This document shows positions 17,050 through 26,983 of a stretch of DNA of 64,000 bases, piece after piece (within the stretch, counting starts at the first letter, position 1; every line of letters begins with the position of its first letter). Under the pieces are notes generated by a model, which was not told where the DNA came from, did not search any database, and saw nothing but the letters and a program-made list of their open reading frames with translations. A program made the translations under genes and the position numbers. The stretch covers positions 3,908,001 to 3,972,000 of the forward strand of contig NZ_CP082944.1 of the NCBI RefSeq assembly GCF_019933155.2, given 5' to 3'. Source of the stretch: Metabacillus dongyingensis. GTDB lineage: Bacteria; Bacillota; Bacilli; Bacillales; Bacillaceae.

Positions 17050-18123
17050 TTATGAATTCTGTTTTATTGTATCCAATGTCGTTTGATCACAAGCTTTTAC
17101 AAGAGAGACAATTAATTCTTTTGCAGCAGCATAGTCGTCTATATGGACAATAGAAGCTGCTGTATGAATATAACGCGAACAAATTCCAATAACTGCAGAA
17201 GGAACACCATCATTTGAAGTATGAACACGGCCTGCATCTGTTCCGCCTTGTGACACGAAATACTGATAAGGAATATTGTTAGATTCTGCCGTGTCTAAAA
17301 CAAATTCCCGCATTCCTCTATGTGTCACCATTGTACGGTCTAAAATACGGAGCAGGGCGCCTTTGCCCAGCTGGCCGAATTCATGCTTCGCTCCGCTCAT
17401 ATCATTGGCAGGACTCGCATCAAGAGCAAAGAACAAATCAGGCTGAATCATATTGGCAGCTGTTTGTGCTCCTCTAAGCCCTACCTCTTCCTGTACGGTT
17501 GCACCAGAATAAAGAGTATTTGGAAGGGTTTCGTTTTTCAGTTCTTTTAACAATTCAATCGACAATCCGCATCCATAACGGTTATCCCATGCCTTAGCCA
17601 TAATCTTTTTAGGATTGGCCATTGGAGTAAATGGACAAACTGGAAGAATTTGCTGTCCCGGCTTAATGCCAAGCTCCGCTGCATCTTCTTCTGAATCCGC
17701 TCCAATGTCAACAAGCATATTTTTAATCTGCATCGGTTTGTTCCGCTGATCTTCACTTAATAAATGAGGAGGAATCGAACCGATTACTCCGGGAATTGGG
17801 CCTTGATCTGTTATGATCTCAACGCGCTGTGCAAGAAGCACCTGGCTCCACCAGCCTCCAAGCGTCTGGAACCTTATCATTCCGTTTTTCGTTACACCCG
17901 TTACCATAAACCCTACTTCATCCATGTGCCCTGCAACCATAATCTTGGGACCTTCTGAATGACCGTGCTTCACCCCAAAAATACTGCCTAACCGATCTTG
18001 AACAATGTCATCTGAGTACTTGCTGAGCTCGGAACGCATGAATTTACGCACAGCATGCTCGTTCCCCGGTGCACCCGGAAGTTCCGTCAATGTCTTAAAA
18101 AGCTCTAACGTCTCTTGGTTCAT
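17050..18123 (-). CDS. ytoP: M42 family glutamyl-type aminopeptidase
   Basis: This dinuclear-metal aminopeptidase of the TET/PepA-like M42 family trims peptides in the cytoplasm. Typical metal-ligand and catalytic blocks are visible: [13 protein letters not shown] (His/Asp), [15 protein letters not shown] (Asp), [14 protein letters not shown] (Glu-Glu), [11 protein letters not shown] (Asp) and [14 protein letters not shown] (His). It has 357 residues, as usual. AAAGGGG precedes the start. Monocistronic. Confidence 0.93.
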   Translation of the reverse strand: MNQETLELFKTLTELPGAPGNEHAVRKFMRSELSKYSDDIVQDRLGSIFGVKHGHSEGPKIMVAGHMDEVGFMVTGVTKNGMIRFQTLGGWWSQVLLAQRVEIITDQGPIPGVIGSIPPHLLSEDQRNKPMQIKNMLVDIGADSEEDAAELGIKPGQQILPVCPFTPMANPKKIMAKAWDNRYGCGLSIELLKELKNETLPNTLYSGATVQEEVGLRGAQTAANMIQPDLFFALDASPANDMSGAKHEFGQLGKGALLRILDRTMVTHRGMREFVLDTAESNNIPYQYFVSQGGTDAGRVHTSNDGVPSAVIGICSRYIHTAASIVHIDDYAAAKELIVSLVKACDQTTLDTIKQNS

Positions 18124-18190
18124 CCATCATATCCCCTTTACGTATGTATTCTTTTATTTTACAGAAAGTTATCGTTTCGTGCTACTAAAG

Positions 18191-18232
18191 AAAAGCAAAC
18201 CCGATGTTCAGACCCGACAGGCAGATAAGGAC
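18191..18232 (+). repeat. Dispersed repeat, copy C (left half only)
   Basis: The stretch carries AAAAGC, GTTCAGACCCGACAGGCAG and ATAAGGA, matching the left half of copies A and E. It then runs directly into a short-period tandem array, so the right half is missing or replaced. Confidence 0.5.
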
Positions 18233-18350
18233 AAATCAGCCAACTTCCGGGATTTATCAGCCAAAACACCTGCATTGGAATTTTATCAGCGTAATTTGGA
18301 TCTTATCCACCTGTTTTCCATTTTATTAACCAAACCATTCTGATATCCCA
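18225..18350 (+). repeat. Array of degenerate repeats of about 20-22 nt (array 1)
   Basis: Successive units share a core TTATC: ATCAGCCAACTTCCGG, TTTATCAGCCAAAACACC, TTTTATCAGCGTAATTTGG, TCTTATCCACCTGTTTTCC, TTTTATTAACCAAACC, GATATCCCAGC. Units are mostly about 20-22 nt apart. The array is intergenic, upstream of ytoP on one side and ytzB on the other. Confidence 0.55.
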
Positions 18351-18483
18351 GCAAGAAAAGGTCCGAAATAGATAGCAGACTTTCAAAAAATATTCTGCTT
18401 CTTAAAAAGGCATAACCACCCTTAACAAGAAAAGGAATCTTCTGTATACTTAAATCAATGTGTTAAGGATGGAGGAGATCGTG

Positions 18484-18795
18484 ATGAATTGCAGAAAAGC
18501 ATTCATTGGTATTGGTATTGGCCTGGCTGCTGCATACATATTTAGGGATCAATTAAAGCCGGCATATATTACTTCTGAAAAAGCTCTAACTGTTGTGAAA
18601 AATGCATTTAAAGAAAAAGGTCCGATCAATGGATCATGGATCTATACAGTCCGCGAGTTCTATACCGATTCTGGAGAGACATACAGTATTTACAAAGCTG
18701 GAATTACCAGAACGGCTGACTCGGAGCTCGAACAATATGAAGCTTTTGTGGATGCAAAAAGCGGAAATATCCTTCACGTAGAACAAATTGCATAA
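18484..18795 (+). CDS. ytzB: YtzB, small PepSY-domain protein
   Basis: The 103-residue protein has an N-terminal hydrophobic segment (KAFIGIGIGLAAAYIF) that may be a signal or anchor, then one PepSY domain (SEKALTVVKNAFKEKGPINGSWIY, ending YEAFVDAKSGNILHVEQ). PepSY domains are often extracytoplasmic modulators of peptidases or surface proteins. GGAGGAG stands 6 bp before the ATG at 18484 (a GTG one codon earlier is possible). The symbol rests on position and remembered family. Confidence 0.78.
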   Translation: MNCRKAFIGIGIGLAAAYIFRDQLKPAYITSEKALTVVKNAFKEKGPINGSWIYTVREFYTDSGETYSIYKAGITRTADSELEQYEAFVDAKSGNILHVEQIA

Positions 18796-18827
18796 TCCAT
18801 CACATAAAAACCTGGCTGAACATGCAT

Positions 18828-18864
18828 AATGGCATGGAGACACTGCTCTCCATGCCATTTTTTT
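18828..18864 (+). terminator. ytzB terminator
   Basis: A 13-bp perfect stem AATGGCATGGAGA/TCTCCATGCCATT (18828-18840/18847-18859) is followed by T7. Confidence 0.88.
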
Positions 18865-19711
18865 ATTCTGGTCGATTTCTTTCCACTTTATCGATAATTT
18901 CTTTTTTTTCATTGAATTTGATGGCCCTGTAATAGGCATCATGATAAAAAGACAGCCAAGTCTGTTTTTCGCTTGCAAACCCGAGCCATTTTTGCTTCTG
19001 CTGTATTGAATTCATTGGATAATCATCATATGCCAGCACCCATAATGGATTGCTGTGGGCATGCGTCGGCATGAGGTCTGCCATATGAAGAATCATATCT
19101 CCATTGTCTTGTATTTTAACAATGCTGTGACCGTCACTATGTCCGCCAGTGTGAATCATTTCAATGCCTGGCACTGGTTCCGTTTTCCCTTCAAAAGGAA
19201 CGACTTGTTTTTCGATTGCCAGCCAATTATCTTTCCAGTATGTATTAGCTGAACGAATATTTGGTTCTCTCATTTCATTCCATTCAATAGTAGAAGTGAT
19301 GATTTTTGCATGTGGAAATACAGATACAAGTTCATCATTTTCAAGCTTTGTAAGCCCGGAAACATGATCGAAATGCAAATGAGTCATCAGGACATAATCA
19401 ATATCTTCAGCTTTCAGACCCAATTCATTTAATGAAGCGATTACATTTGATTCAGCTGTCACACCAAAATTTCGCTTTTGCTTATCAGTAAGTCTTCCTG
19501 AGCCAATGCCGCTGTCAATCAGCAAATTGATGCCCTCTTTTTGAACTAGTATTGGATCTGTGCGAAGCTCAATCTGATTGAGTTCATTAACAGGATATTT
19601 TTTTGACCAGAGCGGTTTGGGAACGACTCCAAACATTGCACCCCCATCAAGATAAGTAACCCCGCCATCAAGCCATGTTAATGTTGTTTGACCTATTTTT
19701 AAAGTTTCCAT
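18863..19711 (-). CDS. ytnP: YtnP, metallo-beta-lactamase-fold lactonase-like hydrolase
   Basis: This zinc hydrolase carries the HxHxDH motif (HLHFDH, 111-116), then TGGHSDGHS and [10 protein letters not shown] as further metal ligands. B. subtilis YtnP has been described as a quorum-quenching lactonase acting on Streptomyces signals; that function here is by homology. It has 282 residues. GGAGGGG precedes the ATG. No signal peptide is seen. Confidence 0.9.
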   Translation of the reverse strand: METLKIGQTTLTWLDGGVTYLDGGAMFGVVPKPLWSKKYPVNELNQIELRTDPILVQKEGINLLIDSGIGSGRLTDKQKRNFGVTAESNVIASLNELGLKAEDIDYVLMTHLHFDHVSGLTKLENDELVSVFPHAKIITSTIEWNEMREPNIRSANTYWKDNWLAIEKQVVPFEGKTEPVPGIEMIHTGGHSDGHSIVKIQDNGDMILHMADLMPTHAHSNPLWVLAYDDYPMNSIQQKQKWLGFASEKQTWLSFYHDAYYRAIKFNEKKEIIDKVERNRPE

Positions 19712-19736
19712 ATTATCCCCTCCGGTTCCATCATAA

Positions 19737-19766
19737 CAAAAAAACCCGCGTCCGTGGACAGGGGTT
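19737..19766 (-). terminator. trmB terminator
   Basis: Leftward reading gives ACCCCTGTCC-ACGGACGCGGGT with two small internal mismatches and then T7. It includes the trmB stop codon and separates trmB from ytnP. Confidence 0.65.
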
Positions 19767-20409
19767 ACTTTTTTATATATTTCACTTCAGAGCGATAAAT
19801 TCTTTGCCCTTTTTGTGAAAATTTTTCTTCATATTCCGTCATGATGTTGCCTTCATACTCACTGTTATGCAAATCTAAGCTTACATATGTTAAGAGCAGT
19901 CCGTAGGCTGAGAAGCTTTGAAGTGAATACTCGAACAATCCCTGATTATCTGTTTTAAAATGAATTTCACCTTCATCAACCAAGATATCTTCATATCTCT
20001 TAAGAAAGGTCTTAAAGGTTAATCTCCGTTTTTCGTGTCTTGTCTTCGGCCATGGATCAGAGAAATTCAAATAGACTCTCTCGATTTCGCCATCGGCAAA
20101 AATGTCAGTAAGATCCTCGGCATTCTCATTAAGCAGCAGAATGTTTGTTTGTTCTGCCTGGGCTGCTCTTTGAAGGGCACCAACAATGACACTTTCAGAC
20201 AATTCAATTCCAATATAATTAATGTTTGGGTGAGCACATGACATTCCAACAACAAATTGCCCTTTTCCTGTCCCTACCTCAATATGGATCGGGTTATCAT
20301 TCCCAAAAAGTTCATTCCATTTACCTTTATGTTCTTTAGGATTCTGAATCACAATATTTGAATGCCCGGCAATGAAATCATTGGCCCATGGCTTATTCCG
20401 CAATCGCAT
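19765..20409 (-). CDS. trmB: tRNA (guanine-N7-)-methyltransferase
   Basis: It forms m7G46 in tRNA variable loops with SAM. Family blocks are clear: [15 protein letters not shown] (motif I), [38 protein letters not shown] (family signature) and [13 protein letters not shown]. The start is the ATG at 20409 (214 aa), 7 bp after AGAGGTG; the 25 extra upstream codons in the open frame have no family match. Confidence 0.95.
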   Translation of the reverse strand: MRLRNKPWANDFIAGHSNIVIQNPKEHKGKWNELFGNDNPIHIEVGTGKGQFVVGMSCAHPNINYIGIELSESVIVGALQRAAQAEQTNILLLNENAEDLTDIFADGEIERVYLNFSDPWPKTRHEKRRLTFKTFLKRYEDILVDEGEIHFKTDNQGLFEYSLQSFSAYGLLLTYVSLDLHNSEYEGNIMTEYEEKFSQKGQRIYRSEVKYIKK

Positions 20410-20504
20410 GATGCACACCTCTATCGATTTAATGTCGCCATAAAAGATATCATGAAATGGGAGGGTGTGCAAGAGAAATTCCATGTTAAAATCTGTATTT
20501 TATA

Positions 20505-20660
20505 ATAGGTTTTATCAGTGCAAACCTGTGTTCTATCAGCATAATTCTAAGGTTTATAAGTGTAAATCCAGGTTTTATACGAGTTAACCCTTGTTTAATC
20601 AATGAAAATGAGTTCTATAAGCAATGAATCTTATCAACATGAGGCTTTAATCGAAAGCAA
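20505..20660 (+). repeat. Array of degenerate repeats of about 20-22 nt (array 2)
   Basis: About eight units follow a pattern close to TTTTATAAGTGTAAATCCAG: TTTTATCAGTGCAAACCTG, TTCTATCAGCATAATTC, TTTATAAGTGTAAATCC, TTTTATACGAGTTAACCC, TTTAATCAATGAAAATG, TTCTATAAGCAATGAATC, TTATCAACATGAGG, TTTAATCGAAAGC. It fills most of the trmB-ytzH intergenic space. The same core occurs in array 1. Confidence 0.6.
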
Positions 20661-20786
20661 ATAACTGTGTGGATTTAACTGCAACAAAAAATGACCTGGC
20701 CCGCGTGGATCTGGTCATTTTTATTCAGAATGAAATGGCTTCTTCCTGCACAAGTTAAGACAAGAATCTGTAAAGGAGTGCTTGCC

Positions 20787-21065
20787 ATGCCGCTAGAATA
20801 TCAGCATCAAGTTGAATTATTAAAGGATATATTGACAGAACATCAAAGTGACTGCTGCGGAACAGTTGCAGAATGTGAACAACTGGAGCGGGTCATCAAA
20901 TCACTGATGGTGAATACAAACATTCATCAGGATTTAAAAAACGTACTGCAAAATATTTATTCTTACAGTCAGGATGGAAAAAATTCTTCAGAACTGAATT
21001 CCTATATAACATCTCAGCAAAATGTTCTTACACAATGGATTGATGATATTGATTCATTTTCTTAA
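20787..21065 (+). CDS. ytzH: YtzH-like small protein
   Basis: The 92-residue soluble, helical protein contains a Cys-Cys pair (SDCCGTVAECEQLERV). The family is known only from Bacillaceae and has no assigned function. AAAGGAG stands before the ATG at 20787; the longer open frame upstream (from 20691) lacks a ribosome site and homology. The 3' end overlaps the convergent ytmP stop by 4 bp, as the gene pair does in related genomes. Confidence 0.82.
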   Translation: MPLEYQHQVELLKDILTEHQSDCCGTVAECEQLERVIKSLMVNTNIHQDLKNVLQNIYSYSQDGKNSSELNSYITSQQNVLTQWIDDIDSFS

Positions 21066-21868
21066 TTTAACTTAGAAATCATTTGACGCAGGTAGTTATG
21101 CCATTCATTTGTTTCCTTTTCATTGTGTTTTGCTCGATACCAAAGGGTATAGGTAATCGTTTGCGCAAGCACATACCAGTACATTCTTCCAAGAAGCTGA
21201 TCGGTCAAGTTCAGGCCATATGTAGAAAGCCAGCTTTCCCAGTCTTTTTCGTCGATATACCAGTATAAAAGCATGCCAATATCAATTGCAGGATCTGCAA
21301 TTAATGCTCCGTCCCAGTCAATCAGATATAGCTGTTCATCATTGGATAACAGCCAATTATTATGGTTCACATCACAATGACAGACCACTTTATCATCACA
21401 ATCCACATATGGAAGATTGGATTCAAGATAATGAATAGCCTGCATGACTTCTGGGAGATAAAAGTTTTCAAACTCAACCGTTTGCTTTAAATCCTCTAAT
21501 ATAATTGAAGGAGTAAGCGGTTGTTTTCCCAGACGTTTCAGCATATCCAGCAGTTCCTTGGAATGATGGATTTTATGCAGCAGTTCCGCTACATTTTCGC
21601 CATTCATATCACTAGGCTTCAGTTCACGTCCGCTTAGCCAGTGCTGTGCTGTAATCACATCGCCATTTTCCAGCCTTTTTGTCCATACTAGCTTAGGAAC
21701 AATTCCTTCAGCAGACAGAACGGCCAAGAATGGAGAACTATTTCGTTTTAAGAACAATTTTTGCCCTTCTCGCTGTGCAAAATATGCATCGCCTGTTGCT
21801 CCGCCAGCAGGAGATAGCTCCCACTCGCTTCCTAGTAGTTGTTCCAACCAGTTCACCTTCAATTTCAA
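21062..21868 (-). CDS. ytmP: YtmP, aminoglycoside/choline kinase-fold phosphotransferase
   Basis: This APH/ChoK-superfamily kinase of 268 residues has the Brenner motif VVCHCDVNHNNWLL (catalytic Asp) and YLIDWDGALIADPAIDIG (metal-binding Asp). A glycine-rich GGATGDAYF lies in the N-lobe. The substrate is unknown; small hydroxylated metabolites are typical for the fold. The start is uncertain: TTG at 21868 gives the full family N-terminus but only a weak ribosome site; an internal GTG is an alternative. Confidence 0.82.
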   Translation of the reverse strand: MKLKVNWLEQLLGSEWELSPAGGATGDAYFAQREGQKLFLKRNSSPFLAVLSAEGIVPKLVWTKRLENGDVITAQHWLSGRELKPSDMNGENVAELLHKIHHSKELLDMLKRLGKQPLTPSIILEDLKQTVEFENFYLPEVMQAIHYLESNLPYVDCDDKVVCHCDVNHNNWLLSNDEQLYLIDWDGALIADPAIDIGMLLYWYIDEKDWESWLSTYGLNLTDQLLGRMYWYVLAQTITYTLWYRAKHNEKETNEWHNYLRQMISKLN

Positions 21869-22083
21869 CCCAACATTTCATTTATAAGTTTGGAATAGGG
21901 AAAGCATCAGGGCACACGCGAACATGATCGAATAAAGTGTACAGCCTGTTTCCTTCACCTTATATATCATTCATTAAGTCAATTAAAAAAGACAGCTATT
22001 CAAAGATGAAGAATCTGTTACAGATAGCTATCCTTTTAAATTTTATCGTTTCCAAGCAATTTTAGTCAAGAAAAACCGAAAAC

Positions 22084-24222
22084 CTACTTTTGGAATAAGA
22101 CAAAAGTCCCTATTTCTTTCACCTCAATTGATTCGCTTACAAACTGGACTGAGTTTGCTTCTCTCTGGAAAATAAATGGGCTTGAGGCAAGCTCCCATTC
22201 ACCGTTATAGGGCAGAGATATAACCTTGCCATTTCGATGACTGCAATGAATGACTGCAATCTTGCTCCATGGCCCATATGCACCTACATCGTTTAAACAA
22301 TACGCGAAAATGCCATCCTCATTCCTGAAAATCTGAAAATGTCTGCTTATTTCTTGTGATGAACTGAGCCTGAATGCTCCATGGGACTTCCTTAGAGAAA
22401 TAAGATGCTGAATATACCTGACATCATGTGCGTACTGCTCTCTTTCATTCCAGTTTAGCTGATTGATCTCATCAGGTGAGTTATAGCTGTTTTCCACGCC
22501 TTGTTTTGTTCGGTAAAACTCCTGCCCGCTATGAAGAAATGGAATTCCCTGTGCAAGAATGACCATACCAGCAGCAAGCTTCTGCCTGAGCTGTTTATTT
22601 TCAACTGGCTCATTTGGGAGACACAAATTCATCTTATCCCATAGCGTATAATTATCATGCGATTCTACATAATTGATGGATTGTGCAGGATTTGTGAAAT
22701 GTGCAATCGAACCGCTCATGATTTTTGCAAGCATTTCCGGATTTCCAGAGTTGCCAAGAATAAATCCTTTGTCCAGCACTTCAAACGTGCTTCCTTTAAT
22801 ATTGTCTCTGAACTGATCGTTAAAAAAGGCGATGCCAGGCATTTTACCCGCATTTGCAATAATGGCTTTTTCTTCATATGGAAGCGGGGTAAGCAAATCC
22901 CAGCCTTCTCCTAAAATAAAAATATCAGGTTTTAACCGCTTACAAATATCGTTCACCTTATTCATTGTGTGAATATCCAATATCCCCATTAAATCAAAGC
23001 GAAAACCGTCAACATCATATTCTTTCAGCCAAAAAGTAATTGAATCTACAATAAACTTGCTGGCCATTTTCATTTCTGAAGCAAAATCATTGCCTACTCC
23101 AGTACCATTTGAAGGAAGCCCATTCTGGTCATGACGAAAGAAATATCCCGGAACAATCTTTTCAAAAGAGGAATTTTCTCTGATGTAAACATGATTGTAA
23201 ACCACATCCATAATGACTCTTATCCCGTTTGCATGAATAGCCTGGATGGCTGTTTTTAATTCCTTTATTCTTGTATATGGATTTTCCGGATCAGATGAGT
23301 AGCTGCCTTCTGGAGCATTAAAATGAAGCGGGTTGTATCCCCAATTGTAATGCTCAAGAACATTCTGCTCATTGACTCCTTCAAAATCATTAAAAGGGAG
23401 CAATTCCAAATGGGTAATGCCAAGTTCTTTCAGATAGGATATACCTGATGTCATTCCCTTCCCTGTTTTTGTGTCAGTTTCAGTGAATGAAGCATATTTG
23501 CCTTTTTGGTTAATTCCGCTGTTTGGATGGATGGTAAAATCACGTATATGCGCTTCATAGATAATGGCATCCGTTAATTGAGCAAGAGGAGCTGGTTTTC
23601 GTTTCTCTACCACTGTTTGACCAAAATCTGCGATGACTCCATAAACCCCATTCATGGATACGGCTTTTGCATATGGATCAACCGCTTCATTCCAAATTAA
23701 ATTAACACACACGAGATAAGTGTAGAAAACGCTGTCAAAATTACCCTTCAGTTCGATTGTCCAAATTCCGCTGTCATCTCGCTTTAGTGGAAGAGTTTCC
23801 TCCCGCTGATCGCTTGGAAACAGTAATTTCACCCGTACATCCGTCGCAGTCGGAGCCCATAACTTCATTGTTACAGAGTCTTTGCTGAAACGGACCCCAA
23901 GGTCATCCCCTTCATAATAAAAGTGGTCATCAAATTCATCCGTCCGAATTACTGCACCGATTTGCAGATCTGTTTTATTACCCAGTTCATCACATACTTC
24001 ATACAATTTTCCAAATGGTTTTATGGATGAATCCAGTCTGCATTGGTATTTCACTCTGTTTTCAATATCCTGCTGACGCTCACATTGCAGCTTCAGCCTG
24101 ATTTCGCCATCCAGAAGAAAAAATGTTTTATTGTCAGAGGACTGCATGTCTTTTGGGATAAGGATTGTAATTAAGTCCATTTCATCGAGGTATGCATGAT
24201 ATGCACGTTGTACCGATAACAT
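22084..24222 (-). CDS. amyX: Type I pullulanase
   Basis: This debranching enzyme hydrolyses alpha-1,6 links in pullulan, glycogen or limit dextrins. An N-terminal domain and CBM48-like module (VTMKLWAPTATDVRVKLLF) precede the GH13 barrel. The barrel has the pullulanase signature YNWGYNP, region I VIMDVVYNH, region II FRFDLMG (nucleophile Asp), region III ILGEGWD (acid Glu) and region IV NYVESHD. It is 712 aa with no signal peptide, so it acts in the cytoplasm, consistent with intracellular glycogen/maltodextrin use. The start is the ATG at 24222 after GCAGGTG. It may be co-transcribed with ytlR upstream. Confidence 0.95.
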   Translation of the reverse strand: MLSVQRAYHAYLDEMDLITILIPKDMQSSDNKTFFLLDGEIRLKLQCERQQDIENRVKYQCRLDSSIKPFGKLYEVCDELGNKTDLQIGAVIRTDEFDDHFYYEGDDLGVRFSKDSVTMKLWAPTATDVRVKLLFPSDQREETLPLKRDDSGIWTIELKGNFDSVFYTYLVCVNLIWNEAVDPYAKAVSMNGVYGVIADFGQTVVEKRKPAPLAQLTDAIIYEAHIRDFTIHPNSGINQKGKYASFTETDTKTGKGMTSGISYLKELGITHLELLPFNDFEGVNEQNVLEHYNWGYNPLHFNAPEGSYSSDPENPYTRIKELKTAIQAIHANGIRVIMDVVYNHVYIRENSSFEKIVPGYFFRHDQNGLPSNGTGVGNDFASEMKMASKFIVDSITFWLKEYDVDGFRFDLMGILDIHTMNKVNDICKRLKPDIFILGEGWDLLTPLPYEEKAIIANAGKMPGIAFFNDQFRDNIKGSTFEVLDKGFILGNSGNPEMLAKIMSGSIAHFTNPAQSINYVESHDNYTLWDKMNLCLPNEPVENKQLRQKLAAGMVILAQGIPFLHSGQEFYRTKQGVENSYNSPDEINQLNWNEREQYAHDVRYIQHLISLRKSHGAFRLSSSQEISRHFQIFRNEDGIFAYCLNDVGAYGPWSKIAVIHCSHRNGKVISLPYNGEWELASSPFIFQREANSVQFVSESIEVKEIGTFVLFQK

Positions 24223-24293
24223 TTTAGTCACCTGCCTGCAAAAGTTGTTTCATCACAACAGTATACCCATTGAGAAACAACTTGATATTAGAT

Positions 24294-25211
24294 TTACGTA
24301 TAATACTTTATGCTTTTAGGTCTCAATGTGACTGTGACCGGTGTTTCGCCTATGTATTCTCCATCCGCATGAATCATGAGCGGGGCTGCTCCAGCAATTT
24401 TTATTTCCTTTCCCGTGAACGTATGAACTTCTTTCAGTCGTGTATGCTTTCCCGCAAAAACCAGTCCAAAGAGCAGAAGCAGCTTTAATCTTGATAAATC
24501 ATGTACAACGATGAGATCAAGTACACCGTCATCCGGTTTTGCAGCTGGAGAAATTTTCATGCCTCCCCCGTAAAAAGGGTGGTTGCTTACTGCCGCAAGC
24601 CAGACATTTTCAAATACGTGAACCGTGTCATCAACTGTCACAGTGACGGTACTTGGCTGATAATTCATAAGTCCTTTCAGAAGGGCTGCTATATATATTA
24701 AAGAACCTGCACGTAATTTATTCAGCAGTTTCTTCACTTCCATTTCGTTTGAAAGCTTCGCAACATAGGCATCAAACCCTGCACCAATACTGTTTACAAA
24801 GGAACGGTTCATCTGGCCTGTTTGATATTGACCAAGGTCAAAGCTTTTTACTTGCCTTTTTAACCTGAGGAAAATGGATGAATCTTCTCTAGAATGGCCA
24901 TACCCTCTCTTAAAGTCATTACCGGATCCAGCTGGAATAAACCCTATCTGCACATGATTAAACTCACTCAGCCCATTTACGATTTCATGAATCGTGCCGT
25001 CTCCGCCGATTCCAATGACCGTCTTCAAGTGATAATCCTGAATCGTCGCAATTTGTCTGGCCAGAATTTCAGCATGACCAGAATAGTCCGTTAAAAAAGA
25101 ACGATAGTCTATAGATTTAAGCTCGAGTTCAGCTTTTACCTTTTTCCAAACACGTAATGATCTGCCATTCCCGGCAAGGGGGTTAATGATAAAGTATATG
25201 CTGTTCTTCAT
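24294..25211 (-). CDS. ytlR: YtlR, diacylglycerol/lipid kinase family protein
   Basis: The DAGK catalytic-domain protein of 305 aa has the nucleotide motif NPLAGNG (10-16), the GGDGT signature (69-73) with HEIVNGL, and IPAGSGNDFKRG. Such enzymes phosphorylate lipids or sphingoid-like alcohols using ATP at the membrane surface; the YtlR substrate is not established. The ATG at 25211 (GGAG 6 bp before) is preferred to upstream ATGs at 25223 and 25241. It lies between ytlQ and amyX as in B. subtilis. Confidence 0.88.
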   Translation of the reverse strand: MKNSIYFIINPLAGNGRSLRVWKKVKAELELKSIDYRSFLTDYSGHAEILARQIATIQDYHLKTVIGIGGDGTIHEIVNGLSEFNHVQIGFIPAGSGNDFKRGYGHSREDSSIFLRLKRQVKSFDLGQYQTGQMNRSFVNSIGAGFDAYVAKLSNEMEVKKLLNKLRAGSLIYIAALLKGLMNYQPSTVTVTVDDTVHVFENVWLAAVSNHPFYGGGMKISPAAKPDDGVLDLIVVHDLSRLKLLLLFGLVFAGKHTRLKEVHTFTGKEIKIAGAAPLMIHADGEYIGETPVTVTLRPKSIKYYT

Positions 25212-25314
25212 CCTAATCTCCATTATCTTCAGCGATTCCATGAATATCCGCGTAGATATTCCCAGTCTAGTAAAATTATAGCTTTTTTTAGTGAAACTGT
25301 ATGTACGAATCTAT

Positions 25315-25338
25315 AAAAAAATACGCCTGCCGGCGCAT
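25315..25338 (-). terminator. ytlQ terminator
   Basis: ATACGCC-TGCC-GGCGCAT (25321-25338) with one wobble is followed leftward by T6. It touches the ytlQ stop codon. Confidence 0.72.
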
Positions 25339-26279
25339 TAATCGTTTCTGCGAAAAGAGTCAATCAAGCATTTGGACAAAAGAATCTCAGCAGCTTTCAG
25401 CTGATCATGCTTAATTGGCGATGTGGAATTTCTGTAAGTTTGGAACCATCCATTGAAATTTCTTTTATCTGCAAGTGTTAAATCGAATGGTGCCTCGGGA
25501 AACTCGATGAATCCGCTTTTGTACACCAGTACCTTTTTCACTTCCAGATTGATCTTGCTCTCTTTCAGTAATTGCTTAACAATTGTTCCTGTTCGATTCA
25601 AGCTGATTAAAGGAGAAAGCTGTTTTTTTTCATGATCTCCCGGATTCACTGTCCAGAAGCGTTCACTTGAACCTTCAATAACGTCGTGCTGTCCCCCTTC
25701 GAGATAATGGATACATACGATTTCTCCAGGACTGATTAAAATCGGATCAAGCCCAATGGACGTATTTTTTATTTTAAAAACAGGATTATACATAATGAGA
25801 TGCTGATCAGGCAATTTTTGAAGAAGTTCAAGCAATCTCTCATTTTCATAAAAAGAAGCATCTGCAAATGATTTTTCACGAATGGTAGACGTGGCCCATT
25901 TCATTTGGAACTGAAAGATGTGATTCATAAATTTTGCTTTTAATTCATCCAATGATTGCGGAACGGTGTCAAAGATGTATTCCATTGTTTCTGCTTGTTG
26001 ATCAGCAGCTGGAATGTTCAAATCGCATGAAATTATTTCTCCTTTTTTCCCCAACCTATTACGGACCTTTCTGAGAAAATTTTCTTTTTCCTTTTTCCCT
26101 TCTGCCCCGTCCATTGTCTCTGTTTGAGGTCTTACAAATTGCTGAAACTCATTATTTTCATAAGCATACATGATCATTTGCCATTGCTGTTTCTTTAAAC
26201 GCAGAAATTGGCTTTGGTAGCGGTATAAATCCATCTCGTACCTTGAAATGCAAGAATGGATCTTGATTAGTTGAGCCAA
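25338..26279 (-). CDS. ytlQ: YtlQ, nuclease-related (NERD-like) domain protein
   Basis: The 313-residue cytoplasmic protein begins with a basic coiled-coil-like segment. The central part (about 155-235) reads like a NERD fold (FHQ..YNPVFKIKNTSIGLDPILISPGEIVCIHYLEG), with the Asp and Glu expected near a nuclease-like site. No activity is proven for the family. It follows lrgB by 14 bp, so it probably belongs to the thpR-lrgA-lrgB-ytlQ transcript. Confidence 0.78.
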   Translation of the reverse strand: MAQLIKIHSCISRYEMDLYRYQSQFLRLKKQQWQMIMYAYENNEFQQFVRPQTETMDGAEGKKEKENFLRKVRNRLGKKGEIISCDLNIPAADQQAETMEYIFDTVPQSLDELKAKFMNHIFQFQMKWATSTIREKSFADASFYENERLLELLQKLPDQHLIMYNPVFKIKNTSIGLDPILISPGEIVCIHYLEGGQHDVIEGSSERFWTVNPGDHEKKQLSPLISLNRTGTIVKQLLKESKINLEVKKVLVYKSGFIEFPEAPFDLTLADKRNFNGWFQTYRNSTSPIKHDQLKAAEILLSKCLIDSFRRND

Positions 26280-26293
26280 TTTTTTTCAACTCC

Positions 26294-26983
26294 TTATAGG
26301 ATGCTTAAAATAAATGGTGCGAGCAGCGGGCAGATTATCGCTGTAAAAATGGCGCATAAAGTCATCGAAATCGAACTGATGGCTCCTTCAAGCTCACCCA
26401 GCTCCAGTGCTCTTGCTGTACCTGTTCCATGCGATGCTGCACCAAGTCCAATTCCTTTTGCTACGGAATGATGAATGCCAAAAAGCTGCAGCAAAGACGG
26501 TCCAAACATTGCGCCTGAAACACCTGCAATGACGACATAGATTGCAGCAAGCGCCGGTATACCTCCCATCATGTCTGCAATATCCATCGCAATTGGATTT
26601 GTCACTGATTTAGGGGCAAGAGACAAAATCAGCTCCTCATCCACATGAAAAAGCCCTGCAAGAAGTGTTCCGCTGCCAATGCCAATGATGCTTCCTGCAA
26701 AAACACTTGCTAGAATAGTAAAGGCATATTTTTTCAGAATACGGCGGCTTTCATATAAAGGATAAGCCAAAGCCACAACCGCAGGTCCAAGCAGCTCATC
26801 AATCCAGATTCCGCCTTTCAAGTATTCTGAATAAGTCGTTCCAGTGCTCAATAAAAGAAGAATGATTATAAAAGTGCATGTCGCTATAGGCACAAGTATA
26901 GGCAGGGGATATTTTTTATAAAGCTGCCTCATTGCAGCATACAAGACAATCGTTAACAGTATGTATAGGACAGCAGAAAACAT
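26294..26983 (-). CDS. LrgB/CidB family murein hydrolase control protein
   Basis: This polytopic membrane protein of 229 aa has the LrgB signature (LGPAVVALAYPLYESRR, LAPKSVTNPIAMDIADMMGG, GIGLGAASHGTGTARALELGE). With an LrgA/CidA partner it forms the holin/antiholin-like or pyruvate-transport system that modulates autolysis. Its ATG overlaps the lrgA stop by one base (TAATG). No LytSR-type regulator is adjacent. Which of lrgB, cidB or ywbG is the true ortholog cannot be settled by eye. Confidence 0.88.
   Translation of the reverse strand: MFSAVLYILLTIVLYAAMRQLYKKYPLPILVPIATCTFIIILLLLSTGTTYSEYLKGGIWIDELLGPAVVALAYPLYESRRILKKYAFTILASVFAGSIIGIGSGTLLAGLFHVDEELILSLAPKSVTNPIAMDIADMMGGIPALAAIYVVIAGVSGAMFGPSLLQLFGIHHSVAKGIGLGAASHGTGTARALELGELEGAISSISMTLCAIFTAIICPLLAPFILSIL

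Noticed and set aside
18225..20660. CRISPR array
   Set aside because: The periodic arrays have degenerate units of about 20-22 nt, no unique spacers of constant length and no cas genes nearby.
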